Below, piece by piece: positions 48,733 to 59,284 of a DNA stretch of 64,000 nt (position 1 is its first letter; each line of letters begins with the position of its first letter). The stretch is from Hepsetus odoe (taxonomy: Eukaryota; Chordata; Actinopteri; Characiformes; Hepsetidae): positions 27,638,038 to 27,702,037 of the forward strand of contig CM029368.1 of the NCBI GenBank assembly GCA_017165825.1, in the 5' to 3' direction. Made by a program: the position numbers and the translations under genes. The notes beneath the pieces were generated by a model. That model worked only from the letters and a program-made list of their open reading frames with translations, was not told the origin of the DNA and did no database searches.

Positions 48733-51506
48733 TGAATATTTCTTGAATGTCTCTGCCATGAACACAGAACACATCAGACCTATTCAAATGACAATCACAT
48801 GCCAATAGAAATCCACTCTTCGCATGCACGTTCTAGCTAGGAGCAGGGACGCTGGAACTCATTTCACACATCTGTCCAACGTCGCAACCAGAACTCTCCT
48901 GCGAGCACAGGCTCGACAAAAATACGTCTGGGTGCAGGGCTGAGGGGAAAAAAATAAAAGTTTAAATGTACATCAGTCCACCAAACAAACAAAAAGTTCT
49001 CATAATGCAGTACGAAGGTGAAGCCTATCAGGAGGAGGGCGTTCATCTAACTTTACTCAATAGTTTCAAAATCAGATATGTTTCCATTGCGGGAAATGCA
49101 AATCAAGACTCTGGCAAAAATAATAATAAATAATGAGGTAAAGTGCACAGGGCGGGAAGGTGAAGCCGCATCACAGCCTAAAGCCAAAACGCAGGAAGTT
49201 GCACACAAAAAGGTTTTGTTCTTAACCATGGCCATCACATGACATTCAAGAGACTCCCCAGCGTCATCCTCCAGCCCGGGAGGATCACACTGGCCGCATC
49301 ATATGACCCCGCCTCCTCCCATAAAACAGCAGAAACAGAACACCCCCAAACACCACGCACTCCCCCTGAGCCCCCTGCACTCAGCTTCCAAACACTCCTC
49401 TGAAGTTCCAAACACTCAGCACTACGAGCTGATGTTTATGTTTCAGGCTTTCTCAACTCAAATCCTTCACATAAACACATGCAGGGCTCATCTCCAGTTT
49501 AACCTTAAGGGTCATAAAGTCCTTTCCCAGGAAACCCACTGCAACTGCAGGCTTAAATATTTCCCACCCACCCCTCCCTCCCTCCCTCCCTTCTGTTCCA
49601 GAAGCTCCTCTTATACTTTATACCTATATTTCCATGCATGGTGTTCAATGTTAAAGTTTTAGCACAGAAGAAATTTAATTCAACACTACGTCCGAGGTTT
49701 TATTAGAAAATCTATTTTGGTTTCATCCGCAGAAATAACAGACAAACTTCACAGGCTGTTGACGAAGCTCCAACCTAATGCACAGCTCAATCTTCCTCAA
49801 CTTGCAGATGATCAATTTCAGATTATCTATTTTGTGTGTGTGAAAGGGCCTACTGATCAGATCATAGGTCATGAAGTCTTTTTTTTTTCCCTTTTTGTTT
49901 TTTGGTGGCCATCAAACCAATCTTACTTTAAAAGGGTGGCAAAATCATTATAGGCCCAACCTGTCAGATTTCAATGAGCCTCATCAACAAAGTCAAGTCT
50001 GGCAGAAAATCATTTCAAACAGAAAACTCAATGTTAAGTCTAAGCCCTTAACCCCCCCTCCCCCTCCCCCTCCTCTTCTGATTGAATGGTCCATCCTAGC
50101 CAATCAGAGAGACTGCATTTGTGGGCAGACCATGGAAATGTCAATTACACGTTCAGCGAGTTACAGCTGAACAGACCTTTAGTGAGCACCGTAACGCAAG
50201 GAGCCATTTTTCCTGACAAGAAATAGAAGCAATTTATGAACACAGCTTCAATCGCATCCTGTGGTAGACAAACATTTCCTATATATTCTGTCCAACATAC
50301 CCATCTTCCTGCAAAAATAACCAAATTCCCTGAATGACATGCCATTAAGTAGCAGAAATAAAAATATACCGACAAAGGCAAGCAGTGCAGCACACTACCA
50401 TATGCTCAACTGCTGCACAAAAATGTGCCAAAGCTGATGTTGCCTTGGCATTAGAAGTCTACACTTTGTGGAGAAGAGTGACTTGGTGGTGCACGTCCCT
50501 TTCCTCATAGAAATCAAAACTCCTGCAGTGCTATGGGACACGGACACGCCCGACTCTAAAAGTCACCCAACTTTAGAAGTCCACCAAGCTACTCAATGCA
50601 GCCGTACAACATTCAGATCAAAATGCCCCACCGCTTCTCTCCCTCTAAGCGTGAGATTTGCACCACATCACCCAGGACCTACAATACTCTGCTTCAATTC
50701 ACAGCAAACTCTTGGATGTCCTCTCACATGGAGGCTGATTACTGCATCTGTAACAGGGACCAGAAAGCAAACAAATGCAAAAAAAAATCCAAAAGGTCCA
50801 GCTCTCATTATTTGCTGGATGTTTGGGGAGAAATCTGTTAAATACTGCCATGAGAAAAACTTGCCTCCTGCCTTAATCAGTTGCTCAGTTCTCACTCTCA
50901 GTGTGAGAGTGTCCAAGGACAGCAAACCAAACATAAAGATCATGAGTGTCGGTCAACCTGCAATGTGTGCAAGTCAGGTCAAGTAGGTTTTGTTGTCATT
51001 TCTACCATACAAACAGTGCACAGTAGAACCGGACAGGACCGTGGGGATACAGAGAACACAAAACATTCAACTACACAAGACAGACAGCACAACATGTGGT
51101 GCAAAAACACAACACAGAGCACATTCAGTCAACAGAGAGCAAAGATGGTACTGCATCTAAATGGAGTATCATGACAGCACAGGAAATAGTATTAGAGAGT
51201 GACTACAGTCGTGTACATGACCAGTCTATTCCAAGAAATTGATCAGTGCATGTGCTAGAAGACATCCTAGTTGGTAAGACTGCCCATCCATCAGTCATCA
51301 GGGGGGGGGGGGGGGGGGGTCAGATTAGTAGCATGAGGGTTTCTGTATATTATGCCACATGTTTGGGTACTACACCCCAATCTTGTAGCAGCACACCGAC
51401 ACGATCATGCGTTAGAGGCATTTAGACTTCTCTGAGATTAGTGAAGCCTTTACTCACCACTCTCCATCTCATTGCCCTTGTTCTTGGCAGTGGGCGCGTT
51501 GCCCAT
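34130..51506 (-). CDS. prkaca: cAMP-dependent protein kinase catalytic subunit alpha
   Basis: Ten exons (51458-51506, 40631-40692, 39029-39157, 38830-38928, 38651-38733, 38135-38261, 36566-36661, 36253-36375, 35032-35196, 34130-34255) join to 352 residues, one more than human. The N-terminus [11 protein letters not shown] carries the glycine that is myristoylated. The kinase domain shows the glycine loop GTGSFGRV, the ATP lysine in FAMKILDK, catalytic loop [11 protein letters not shown] in VTDFGFAKR, activation-loop threonine in [11 protein letters not shown], and APE. The C-tail ends GKEFAEF, with the turn-motif serine in IRVSFTEK. It phosphorylates R-R-x-S/T targets when cAMP frees it from regulatory subunits. 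PRKACB is nearly as similar, but asf1b, samd1, dnajb1 and tecr next door indicate the alpha gene. Intron 1 (10.8 kb) contains two candidate alternative first exons. Teleosts may have two alpha copies. Confidence 0.96.
35715..35830 (-). mobile_element. Partial SINE, family A
   Basis: TACCTTGCTCAAGGGTAACT, CTACTGGTCTGGAATTC and TAGCATTAGGTCACCTAGCT are, in reverse, the family A middle and head. The copy is degenerate and lies in prkaca intron 8, between exons 36253-36375 and 35032-35196. Confidence 0.5.
38111..38134 (-). repeat. CA repeat abutting the prkaca exon 6 splice donor
   Basis: On the coding strand the intron begins GTATAC and runs straight into about nine AC units, followed by four copies of AGAGTAC-like sequence (to about 38085). 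The donor GTATAC is itself part of the repeat border, so repeat length changes act within bases of the splice site. Confidence 0.8.
39600..40210 (+). mobile_element. Decayed Tc1-like transposon
   Basis: The plus strand encodes [13 protein letters not shown], then FQSTMPH followed by a stop and KTVQEWCDN. These match, in order, the Tc1-type segments HVDVTLTRTTYLN and FQQDNAPCHTAKIVQEW, which contain a catalytic aspartate (here lost). The upstream part (39640 on) stays open in one frame by chance. No inverted repeats were recognised, and the element is inactive. It lies in prkaca intron 2. Confidence 0.6.
41941..42006. repeat. TA dinucleotide microsatellite
   Basis: About 30 TA units, interrupted by GA at three places, lie in prkaca intron 1 roughly 1.3 kb upstream of exon 2. 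Confidence 0.9.
43905..44013 (-). CDS. prkaca: Candidate alternative first exon of prkaca (second)
   Basis: Reading from the ATG at 44013, 36 codons beginning [18 protein letters not shown] and ending GPTVLVD reach a GTAAGG donor after one extra base G. That is phase 1, exactly the phase of the normal exon 1, so splicing to exon 2 would restore valine: [15 protein letters not shown]. The exon is more GC-rich than its surroundings. The product would be Arg/Ser-rich at its start and would lack a myristoylation glycine. A TATA box lies about 125 bp upstream. I do not recognise the peptide. An open frame of this length can arise by chance; the combination of ATG, phase, donor and TATA makes it a candidate only. 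Confidence 0.42.
44136..44141 (-). promoter_or_regulatory. TATA box upstream of candidate exon
   Basis: TATAAA on the minus strand, preceded by GGA, lies 123 bp upstream of the ATG at 44013. A start of transcription about 30 bases downstream would leave a leader of roughly 95 nt. It could drive the alternative prkaca transcript. Confidence 0.35.
44367..44418. repeat. CA dinucleotide microsatellite
   Basis: About 25 CA units with one GA interruption, about 350 bp upstream of the second candidate exon on the minus strand. Confidence 0.9.
45062..45273 (-). mobile_element. Full-length SINE, family B
   Basis: Read on the minus strand, the tRNA-like head has GGTGGTGGTCTAGTGGTAGG (A box) and GGTTCAAATCCCACC (B box). 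The body has GGGTCCCTGAGCAAGACCCT and TTGCTCCAGGACATGTAATT. The tail is CTCTGGATAAGAGCGTCTGC and TAAATGTAAATGTAA. It is the most complete of five copies in the window (13005, 24866, 55872, 60637). Confidence 0.8.
47906..48029 (-). CDS. prkaca: Candidate Cbeta2-like alternative first exon of prkaca
   Basis: From the ATG at 48029, 41 codons (beginning [16 protein letters not shown], ending DEPEAFVS) lead to base A and a GTGAGT donor. Phase 1 fits exon 2, and the split codon A+TG gives methionine: [14 protein letters not shown]. Mammalian PRKACB isoform Cbeta2 has the same S-MKEFLAK junction and, near its start, LQKL...ASRLFHR, which resembles [11 protein letters not shown] here. An in-frame stop lies 19 codons upstream with no other ATG between. 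The segment is GC-rich within an A/T-rich intron. The isoform would lack the myristoylation glycine and carry a longer, acidic N-terminus. I infer a promoter nearby, but no TATA box is visible. I do not know a description of such an exon in an alpha gene. Confidence 0.6.
48685..48728. repeat. A homopolymer of about 44 bases
   Basis: An uninterrupted A-run in prkaca intron 1, possibly the tail of an unrecognised retroelement. No target-site duplication was identified. Confidence 0.9.
50965..51140 (+). repeat. Possible dispersed repeat fragment
   Basis: GTTTTGTTGTCATTTCTACC followed by ATACAAACAGTGCACAGTAG and repeated ACAC/CACAAG words resembles a frequent teleost interspersed repeat (TTTATTGTCATTTCAACCAT type). 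The call rests on memory of that family. Confidence 0.35.
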
Positions 51507-52560
51507 GATTGCAGATCCAGGTAGGAAGGAAGATCCTGATCCTCACAAAAACAAACTGTACTTTCACACCCTCGCAGCTAAGTGAATACACCCTTTTCTT
51601 GATCCTGAGACTGGGACTAGCTGTTCATGCCCAACCCTGCACCCCAGAGCCCGCAACCAGCGAGGAGACGCTGCCGCTGTTGCTGCTAGCAGGCTGAGGA
51701 GGCTAGGCAGCCAGCGAGCAGGCGCTAGGCTAGCCGACGGGGTGTGTTTACTCGCCGTTTTCCTTCCCTCTTCGTCGGAAAGAGCTCCAGAAAACAAGCC
51801 GGGCTCTGCTCTTCGTACTGACGCTCGTCTGCTCTCTCTCCCCCGGCCTTGCTTCTTCCAGCCTGCCTGCCTGCCTGCCTCCCCCCTCCTTCAGCCTCCT
51901 CCTCCTCCTACTCCTCCTCCTCCTCCACCTCCACCAGCGGCTAGGCCTCGACTTTCCTGTCTCTAACTCAACCCGTACTTAGCCCCCCGCCTCCGCTTTC
52001 ACGCCTCCGACACCTTCCACGCACGGCCCTCCTCGACTTCTCCCGACTCCGGGCACCGTTTAGGCCTCCGAACCGCACGCTACTACCGTTCGCATAATCC
52101 GCCAGTCAGCCGGAGCCCACCATTAATCCTCCTCCGTCCACAGCCAGAGGGAACTCCTGCTTCGCCCTGAGGGCCACGCCTCCCCGCGCTAGTGATTGGA
52201 CAAACGCTGCGTGACGCTCCCTAAAGAGCCGTTGGCGATTGGACACATGGCTGTCGGTCAAAGGCAAGGGGCGCAGCGATTGGTCAATCTTGCATCTGGT
52301 CGTAACGGTTGTACTCCTCCCTCTACTCCTCCACCCCCCCCCCCCCTCGTCTTCAAACGCCGCCAACGGACAAAGTAACGTCACCTGTTTTCTTCTCTGT
52401 TTAAAAATGACTCGTTTTTTTTCACTCCGGGGTTTTGTTTTTTTTGTTTCGAAGGAACACAATTCGTGGTCAAGAGAAAGAAAGCAGGAAAAAGTGGCAC
52501 GGGGGGAAAAAAAACGAACCCCACTGGACTAATCCGTGATTGGCCGCGTGACGTCAGCGA
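51507..52560 (-). promoter_or_regulatory. prkaca CpG-rich promoter
   Basis: The region upstream of the prkaca start is CpG-rich. It carries four CCAAT boxes on the coding strand (complements at 52195-52199, 52238-52242, 52279-52283 and 52539-52543) and a full CRE at 52549-52556. The leader next to the ATG contains CTCC and TGCC simple repeats (51860-51945). No TATA box is evident. Confidence 0.55.
52549..52556. promoter_or_regulatory. Full cAMP response element
   Basis: TGACGTCA, the perfect CREB/ATF palindrome, lies 6 bp from a CCAAT box in the prkaca promoter, about 1 kb upstream of the ATG. It would allow feedback of cAMP signalling on its own kinase. Functional use is inferred. Confidence 0.45.
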
Positions 52561-53017
52561 AGTCTATTTTTAGAATGTTGGTCAGAATTTGCGGCACGCG
52601 GACGCCCCGCGCGTCTGGAATATTAAAAACGTGATGCACGCGCCTGGTGCATGAAGTATACACAACGCCGTTGTTTATGTGTTTGTCTGCATTATTAAAT
52701 GGATTATGCTGCAAATTTGTAATGTTTGGGACGCCACGCCCGAGACACAGGAAGGGCACTGTTCTTCTAAACGGCTGCTAATGAATCTCTGGAGATGCAG
52801 CATTGTGTTTCAGCAGCTTTAGTTTGCTCATAGGCATTATTTTACACAGCTGCACAAGTACAAAACGCATCATTGTTATTTACATGTATGGATTTTGTGC
52901 ATTTTGATCTAATGCATCTTGAGTTTTTTTTCCTCCAGAGGGAGTATTCTCAGTTACTGTTAGTCATCCAATGCAGGGGTGTGATCAGGGATCCAGAATT
53001 TGAGAATTTCTTCTTAC

Positions 53018-53052
<35 letters not shown>

Positions 53053-53979
53053 TTCAAGCTTGCATTATAACTCTTCTTTGCACTGTCCAATTTATCTGCA
53101 GATATAATGAGCTCCAAATCCTCACCGCTTAAATTCCAACTGCAAAGGAAACAACAGTTAAGAAGGCAGTGTGTTGAGGCCAAGATTCATCTGAGAATGC
53201 ATCCTAATAAATCAGATGAAAGAAGGCAAGATTAATGCTGCCACGCTTTGAGGGCTGGCTGTGGATGCAGCAGTAGTCGTGTTGCCTGGAAACAGCAAGC
53301 CAGCAGAACCCGTCACTCCAAAAATGGCGAGGGAGGTGAGCTCCTGCATAATACAACACGGTTTCTTTTTTATGAATGAAGAGGGGGGGGGGGGGGGGCA
53401 CAGCTGCACTTGTGCTCTCCATTTCCCAGCGCAAAAAAAAAAAAGAAAAGAAAGAAAAAACCCCTCATTGCTACCATCACATAACAAAAGATATTTATTT
53501 ATTGGGAGAGCTGAAATACAAACCAAAGTAAACATATATACAGTATAATACAATCCCACCTGCAAATAAGTGTTGTTGCACATAATCTGATTTTACAGAT
53601 GAGCAAATTAGCTCTCCTGCGATGTCACATGACTTTGATCTACCTCTTCTCCAAAGACCCTCTGAAAAGTGAATGGCGTGGATCAAAACAAGCTCGTCTA
53701 CAAGAGCGACAGCGTCTCGGACTTAACACTCACGGTTCTTCTCGAGTTAGGTTTTAATGCTGCTCGTTCATTATTCTAATACATGACAAAAACGGGATAC
53801 CACTTATTGTCTAAGCCACGAGGCTCCGCGCATTGGGAGCTGGCCTGAACCACGAATCCAAAATTCAATAGGAGCCTTCTGAAAGTCAGTGCTGATCAGC
53901 AAGTCATTTTCTCTATTCCTGTGGATCTTGCATATAAGCGCTCTGAGGTTAGGATCTCTCTACAGATGGCCTTGGCTCT
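52561..53979. other. Intergenic region between prkaca and asf1b, with asf1b 3' UTR
   Basis: Contains an AT/GT microsatellite (53021-53052), a G-run (53383-53398) and the presumed asf1b 3' UTR (about 53480-53979). No coding homology is visible. Confidence 0.45.
53494..53503 (-). terminator. Candidate polyadenylation signal of asf1b
   Basis: Two overlapping AATAAA signals on the minus strand (AATAAATAAA) lie about 480 bases downstream of the asf1b stop codon, giving a short, ordinary 3' UTR. Confidence 0.5.
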
Positions 53980-54885
53980 TCACAGGCAGTCCATGGAGTT
54001 GTCTGGCATGAGTCCGAGTGGAGGTGCTTTGCCTGGAGGGCACAAAGGGGGCAGCATTGCATTAGGAGCAGGATCCACATTCTCAGAATCCTCCATCTTC
54101 TCTGAACATCCCTCCCAGTTGATATGGAATCTGGTTACACGTGGGTTTGAAGCCAGGATGTTTCTCTGGAGCTGAAGGAAGAGACATCAGAGAGGTTTAT
54201 AAGCACAGAAGCACAATAAAATACTGAAGGCCACAAATATTGTTTTTTCCTAATATTTGAAATTAGTATTTTTAAAGGGCAGACATGGTTGCAGTGCATT
54301 TTTGGACATAATTTGACCAGATTATTTAAGGAAAAGATAAACAGACTGACAATATTGTCTGATTTAACACTGGCCACAGTAGGCAGGAGGTGGGTATTGC
54401 TTTCAAATGCTATTAAAGATGGTCCATAAGGCACTAGCATTACTTATGATGCTTATTTACAACTTTCCAAAAAAGAAACACCCGATAGGTTAAGTGATTT
54501 AAAACCACCGTTCTGCCACTTGTTCTTTTGTAAAAAAGCGTTCACTGGCTTCGTTCTTAAATTAACATGTTTCATAAAATACCCCAGGTAGTTTCAGTGT
54601 GAGGACACGTCTCCTTTAGACATTCATCTACTAATCCTGCTTTCCTGAAGTTTACCTGCCCATAGTCAGGTTTGATGGGTGGGTTCTCTCGGAGCTCAGC
54701 ATCAGTGTACTCGTTGTTGACGTAATAACCGATGCGAATAAACTCTTGTCCTCTGTATGTGCAGGTGATCAGAACAACAGTGACGCCCACAGCATCGCTC
54801 TCAGGAATGAGGGCTGTGTTTGGTGCATCAGCCTGTTAAAGACACAAACGTTGACCATTATTTATTTATTTAGTATTTATGTATA

Positions 54886-54928
<43 letters not shown>

Positions 54929-57900
54929 CTGTGCAAAAGTTTTAGGCAGGTGTGGAAAAAATGCTGTAAACAAAGAACGCTTTCAGAAATATAAATAATG
55001 ATTGTTTATTTTTATCAATTTACAAAATGCAAAGTGAGCGAACAAAAGAAAAATCTAAATCAGATCAATATTTGGTGTTTCTACCTTTTGCCCTCAAAGC
55101 AGCATCAGTTCTTCTGGCCCCCACAGAGCCCTGATCTCAACATCATCCAGTGTGTCTGGATCACATGAAGAGACAGAAGGATGTGAGGAAGCTACATCCA
55201 CAGAAGATCTGTGCTCAGTTCTCCAAGATGTTTGGAACAACCTACCGGCCGAGTTCCTTCAAAAACTGTGTGCAAGTGTACCTAGAAGAATTGATGCTGT
55301 TTTGAAGGCAAAGGGTGGTCACACCAAATATTGATTTGATTTAATTCTCTTTTGTTCATTCACTGCATTTTGTTGATTGATGAAAATAAATGATGAACAC
55401 TTCCATTTCTGAAAGCGTTCTTTGTTTACAGCATTTTTTCCACACACCTGCCTAAAACTTTTGCACAGTACTGTGCGTGTGTGTGTGTATATAATTTCTT
55501 TTTTTTTTAACCACAGCTTTACCACATTTTACCACACATGAACAAAACCTTGCTGCTTAAACTTTAAGGAGCCATGGTATCCCCCACACACACAAACAAC
55601 CCGAACGTCAATCTAAACCGAGAACATCAAATATACATTAAACATGGGATATCAGTACTTTTAATTTATTTTCGAATTCCTTGTAGTTGTAAGTGTTCAC
55701 ATTCAGAAACATTTATAAGTTTTGTAAAAACAATCAGGAGTACCCTTCCGGCTCACCGCTTAGTGTTCATTTTTCACAGCAGTGGTCCTAAAGCACCAAA
55801 CATCCAAAGCGTTAAATGAATCTAAAAACTAACTCACAGAAAGCCATTCATTACTGTGTTGTTCTAAATGTAGGGTGGTGGTGGTCCAGTGTGGGGTACT
55901 TGCCTACGGACCTCTGGATCAAGAGTTCCTTGGTTCGAATCCCACCCCTGGGTCCCTGAGCAAGACCCTTAACCCTGAGTTGCTCCAGGGGGACTGTCCC
56001 TGTAATCAGGACCTGTAAGTCGCTCTGGATAAGAGCGTCTGCTAAATGCCGTAAATGTAAATGTCTTTAATAATCCTCACTAAAGATTATGTTCTTCCTT
56101 TTTAAAGCTTTTACAGGTGCAAGCTTTCCAGAGTCCGGATGATTTTAATAAGGGATGAGTCTTGGAATAAGATGCTTATATTGGCTTATAATGGTCAATA
56201 ATTGGAGTGATGTGTCAGCTAACCCATGACCATGCGGAGAGACAGTAAATCCAGCATTCGGAGTTGCTGGTTAGGCTGCAACTAGGCCACCCATTGTTGC
56301 TAAAAAATAAACAAGACAAATTAAAAAAATACAAATAAAAAAAAAAAAGGCCACTGAGACCAGATTTCAGAACAGAATCACTTTCCCGTAAATTAAAGGC
56401 AGGCTAGCTTATAAACTGTACTGGCATCTGCTAAACGGCTCAAATATGCATTACAAGAATTCAAAATATTTCTTTAAATGCTAAAGTATGTTCTGGGTGT
56501 GCGTATGAGTCAGCAGCCCCGTCACACATTTAAAGGACTGACTCTAGAGTGTGAAACAGCTTTCTTCCTCTGCACACCATTTCTTACAGGATTGTTTTGC
56601 CAAAACGCGGGATGGTTGTTGTGTAAATGCACTAACTGATGATGACTTTACTTCTACTGAAGCCCAAGAGAGAAACAAAAAGAGCAGAGAGGGAGACGGT
56701 GGATTGAAGCCATTAGGCATCACACGTTCTCTCTCTGGAGATGGAAATTAAAAATGGGCAACTAGTAGTTGCAGCAAAAAAATTGATCAGAGATAAGCTG
56801 TAATAATTTGAAGACTTTTTTTAAATGATTGTATTCTCAGTAGTAACTATCACATAGTTCTGGTCCATGTTTAAAGGACCAACACGTCGCTTTCTTATGC
56901 GCTGTTTGGGACGCAGCCACCATTAACACTTCACTGTTGTTGGCAAATAAATAAGTTATCTAGTTAAAGTGAAAGTTCATTTTTAGCCCGAAAGCTCCAC
57001 AGCAGACGTTTAGGGAAAAAGAGGATTGCAAGCAATTAGTTAATAATCACTCGAAGTTCCTTTAATAATGAATAATTTCTTGCACTTCACAAAGCTTACA
57101 GTTTCTTCTCATTTTTTTCCTTCTCTTGAAGGGTGATCTAAATATTCATTTCCTTGAAACAGAGGGAAGTTATACTCGCCCATACAGTAGTTCCACAGGC
57201 TTATGCCCTCCAGGGCTGTCAGTCACGTGACAGACAAAAAAAATTTAAGAAAAAAAAAGAATAGATATCCCAGACGAACTCCTTCTGAGAACCAACCACA
57301 GAATAGTACTATAATTGGGAAGCTGAACGAACATCTCCTGAAAAATAGATCCGATTTCATTCTTACAGTTGTTTTATCCATCTTGATTACACACTTTGTA
57401 AAGTTTTACTGAAACTTTTGTCCCACATTACCACCCTAACATTCAGGGTACCTAAGAAAAATTGCAAAAGTAAGAAAGACACTAATCAGTGTGCATTTTC
57501 ACAAGAATGTCACAATAGCCATTAAAATGGCTTGATTTGCACTACAGACTTCCTCCCAGCAAGGAATGACTGTCCACACCAGTCAATAATTAACTGGACA
57601 AATGGGAAGATCTCCATCCCGTTCATCTCATCATTTTAAACTGAGCGTCTCAATTTCTCTGTGTGCGCATCAATACCTATCCGGACTTTTCCGAATCATT
57701 CTTCTAGAATCTAGAAAATGGTGTGCTGACTCACCTGGAACACAAACATGTGTCTTCCCGCAGGGACTGGTCCTACCAGGACGGAGTCAAGAGTCTGGTC
57801 ATACTCCTCGCTCTCAGCTGAACCCACATAAATGATTTTCCACTCCAGATCTGCAGCAGAAATGAAATTACAGGCTCAAACAGCGTGTGCAAATGGGCTA

Positions 57901-58421
57901 TTTGCATGACAAACCTGTGCCAATGTCACACTGGGTATTTCCCAAATCTGATTTCCTAAGTTAGCCAGATAACTTGAGCCTAGAGTGCAGGATTGTCCAA
58001 TGTGGATGTCCCTCATCTTTTTTCCCCCCTTTTGCACAGGCTTGACTTTGGGCTGATCTGCCAGAAATGAAAAAAAAAATCCTTTGGGAGATACCGTACT
58101 TGTGCAAAAGACTAGATGCAGCTTGAAATCACAGCAATGTGATTTAAACACGGTGTGCACCTTCAGGCTTTTTTAAGGAAGAGCTCGTGCGCTCTTCATC
58201 CAATGGTTCAGCCTCCCGCCATTCTTCTGAGATCAGCTCGAGTGGGGGGGGCAGAGAACACAGCAGGGAAAGGAAAACGCTCACCTAGGCAGAGAAAATG
58301 GCAAACTCTCACCTTCTGGAAGATCCTCCATGCACTCGAACGTGATCTCAAACTGGAAGGGGTTTCCAAAAGGACTCGGGTTGTCCAGGACGGCAACGTT
58401 GAGCACTTGCACTTTTGCCAT
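53980..58421 (-). CDS. asf1b: Histone chaperone ASF1B
   Basis: Four exons (58313-58421, 57735-57850, 54656-54832, 53980-54171) in phases 1, 0, 0 encode 197 residues. The conserved immunoglobulin-like core covers about residues 1-155 and opens MAKVQVLNVAVLDNPSPFG. It binds the H3-H4 dimer and hands it to CAF-1 or HIRA. The H3-contact residues Asp54, Val94, Glu105 and Arg108 are all present (EEYD, GVTV, GQEFIR). The variable tail is short and ends DNSMDCL; human ASF1B ends SHMDCM. ASF1B rather than ASF1A is inferred from linkage to prkaca, as in human 19p13.12, and from the tail. Teleosts may have two asf1b copies. Intron 2 contains a non-autonomous Tc1 element and a SINE. Confidence 0.95.
54889..54925. 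repeat. AC dinucleotide microsatellite
   Basis: About 18 AC units immediately next to the left end of the Tc1-like element at 54929, with GT units also following its right end. This suggests insertion into a pre-existing CA array. Confidence 0.9.
54929..55468 (+). mobile_element. Internally deleted Tc1-like transposon with intact terminal inverted repeats
   Basis: Terminal inverted repeats of about 62 bp (start CTGTGCAAAAGTTTTAGGCA) match almost perfectly; the right one has an extra GT. TA dinucleotides flank both ends (54927-54928 and 55469-55470), the Tc1/mariner target duplication. Inside, 55152-55334 encodes only the transposase C-terminus (EATSTEDLCSVLQDVWNNLP, RRIDAVLKAKGGHTKY, stop), preceded in another frame by PDLNIIQCVW, matching PDLNPIEHLW. 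Most of the gene is deleted, so it could move only with help. It lies in asf1b intron 2. Confidence 0.85.
55872..56065 (+). mobile_element. SINE, family B copy
   Basis: Shows GGTGGTGGTGGTCCAGTGTG, GGTTCGAATCCCACC, CCTGAGCAAGACCCTTAACC and CTCTGGATAAGAGCGTCTGC in the family order. It lies in asf1b intron 2, on the opposite strand. Confidence 0.8.
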
Positions 58422-58890
58422 GTTACTCTGCTAGTTTAAACACAGGACTGCTCAAGCTAAGCTTCCAGGGAGCCAAACAGGCAAAGGGAAAACCAGAAAA
58501 GTGAAATGTAAGCAATAAAACTGCGTCTGAGGAGGTTTTAGTGGAGAAACAAAGGCCTGGAGTCAGCAGGTGTTGCCTAGCGTCTTAGCTAGTTACCGTT
58601 AGCCGCCGTTTCGTCACCAATAGCGTGAGTACCGTCGCGTTTAGCCGGGTTTCTGCTCCGAAACTTTAACACGCTCTTTCTAAAGCGTCCGAGGCCTATT
58701 TTTATTAAACCTTTACGTCGCTTTTATTGCCTTAATCTCCTCCAAGTCTCCGCCGACGAAGAAGCTCGCCGCCTTTCTCCCTCTCTCCCGCCAGTCTGTT
58801 CAGACGGTTTTAGCGTGACGTTTAGGAAAAGGCGCGCTATGATTGGCTTCCTGACAGCAAGTCCCGGAAAACGACGAGGCTGATTGGACA
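58422..58890 (-). promoter_or_regulatory. asf1b promoter region
   Basis: GC-rich region upstream of the asf1b ATG, with two CCAAT boxes on the coding strand (complements at 58842-58846 and 58883-58887), about 40 bp apart. Paired CCAAT boxes are common in promoters of S/G2-phase genes, consistent with the proliferation-linked expression known for ASF1B. Confidence 0.45.
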
Positions 58891-58898
58891 ACCTGATG

Positions 58899-59025
58899 GG
58901 GTGCGTTCCGAATTTCACGACAGCACTACATAGTGCGTCGGCCATTTTCGAATTTTCGACACTGTACTCGACTCCCCGGCTGCGTCTCAATCAGAGAGGA
59001 TGCGGCCTACAGAGGCAGCAGGAAG
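58899..59025. repeat. Possible short DNA-transposon-like repeat
   Basis: GGTGCGTTCCGAATTTCACG at one side and CTGCGTCTCAATCAGAG at the other, around GCACTACATAGTGCG, resemble the common teleost CTGCGTCCCAAATxGCACACT repeat. Only a weak match from memory. Confidence 0.25.
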
Positions 59026-59284
59026 CCGCTCGAGCGTCGAAATTGCTGCAAAGGTGCCTCCATTTGACCTGTGTGTTTTGGAAAAAAAAAATAACCGTGT
59101 GCTGATGTAAATTAAAAAAATAAATAAATAAATAAAAAACACACACACAAAAGTCGTGCAAAAAAATTCAAATTTAATCAAATAAGAATAAACATGATAA
59201 ATAATAATAAAAAAAAAACGTCATAAATAATGTTGTTAATAATAAAAATACACAAGGTATAACACATTTCAATTTACTAATCAG

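Larger units (their letters stand above)
40693..51457 (-). other. prkaca intron 1 (large, contains candidate alternative exons)
   Basis: This 10.8 kb intron holds the two candidate first exons described separately, a family B SINE, TA and CA microsatellites, a 44-base A-run and a G-run (51301-51319). A plus-strand frame of 172 codons at 50468-50986 has no recognisable homology and is antisense to the gene. The remaining sequence shows no further coding signal. Confidence 0.6.

Noticed and set aside
34130..51506. Calling the kinase prkacb because of the Cbeta2-like exon and some beta-like residues
   Set aside because: All neighbours (asf1b, samd1, dnajb1, tecr) match the alpha locus, and alpha and beta sequences are too similar to decide against synteny.
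58820..58840. E2F site in the asf1b promoter (AAAAGGCGCGC)
   Set aside because: The base order does not fit the TTTSSCGC consensus on either strand.
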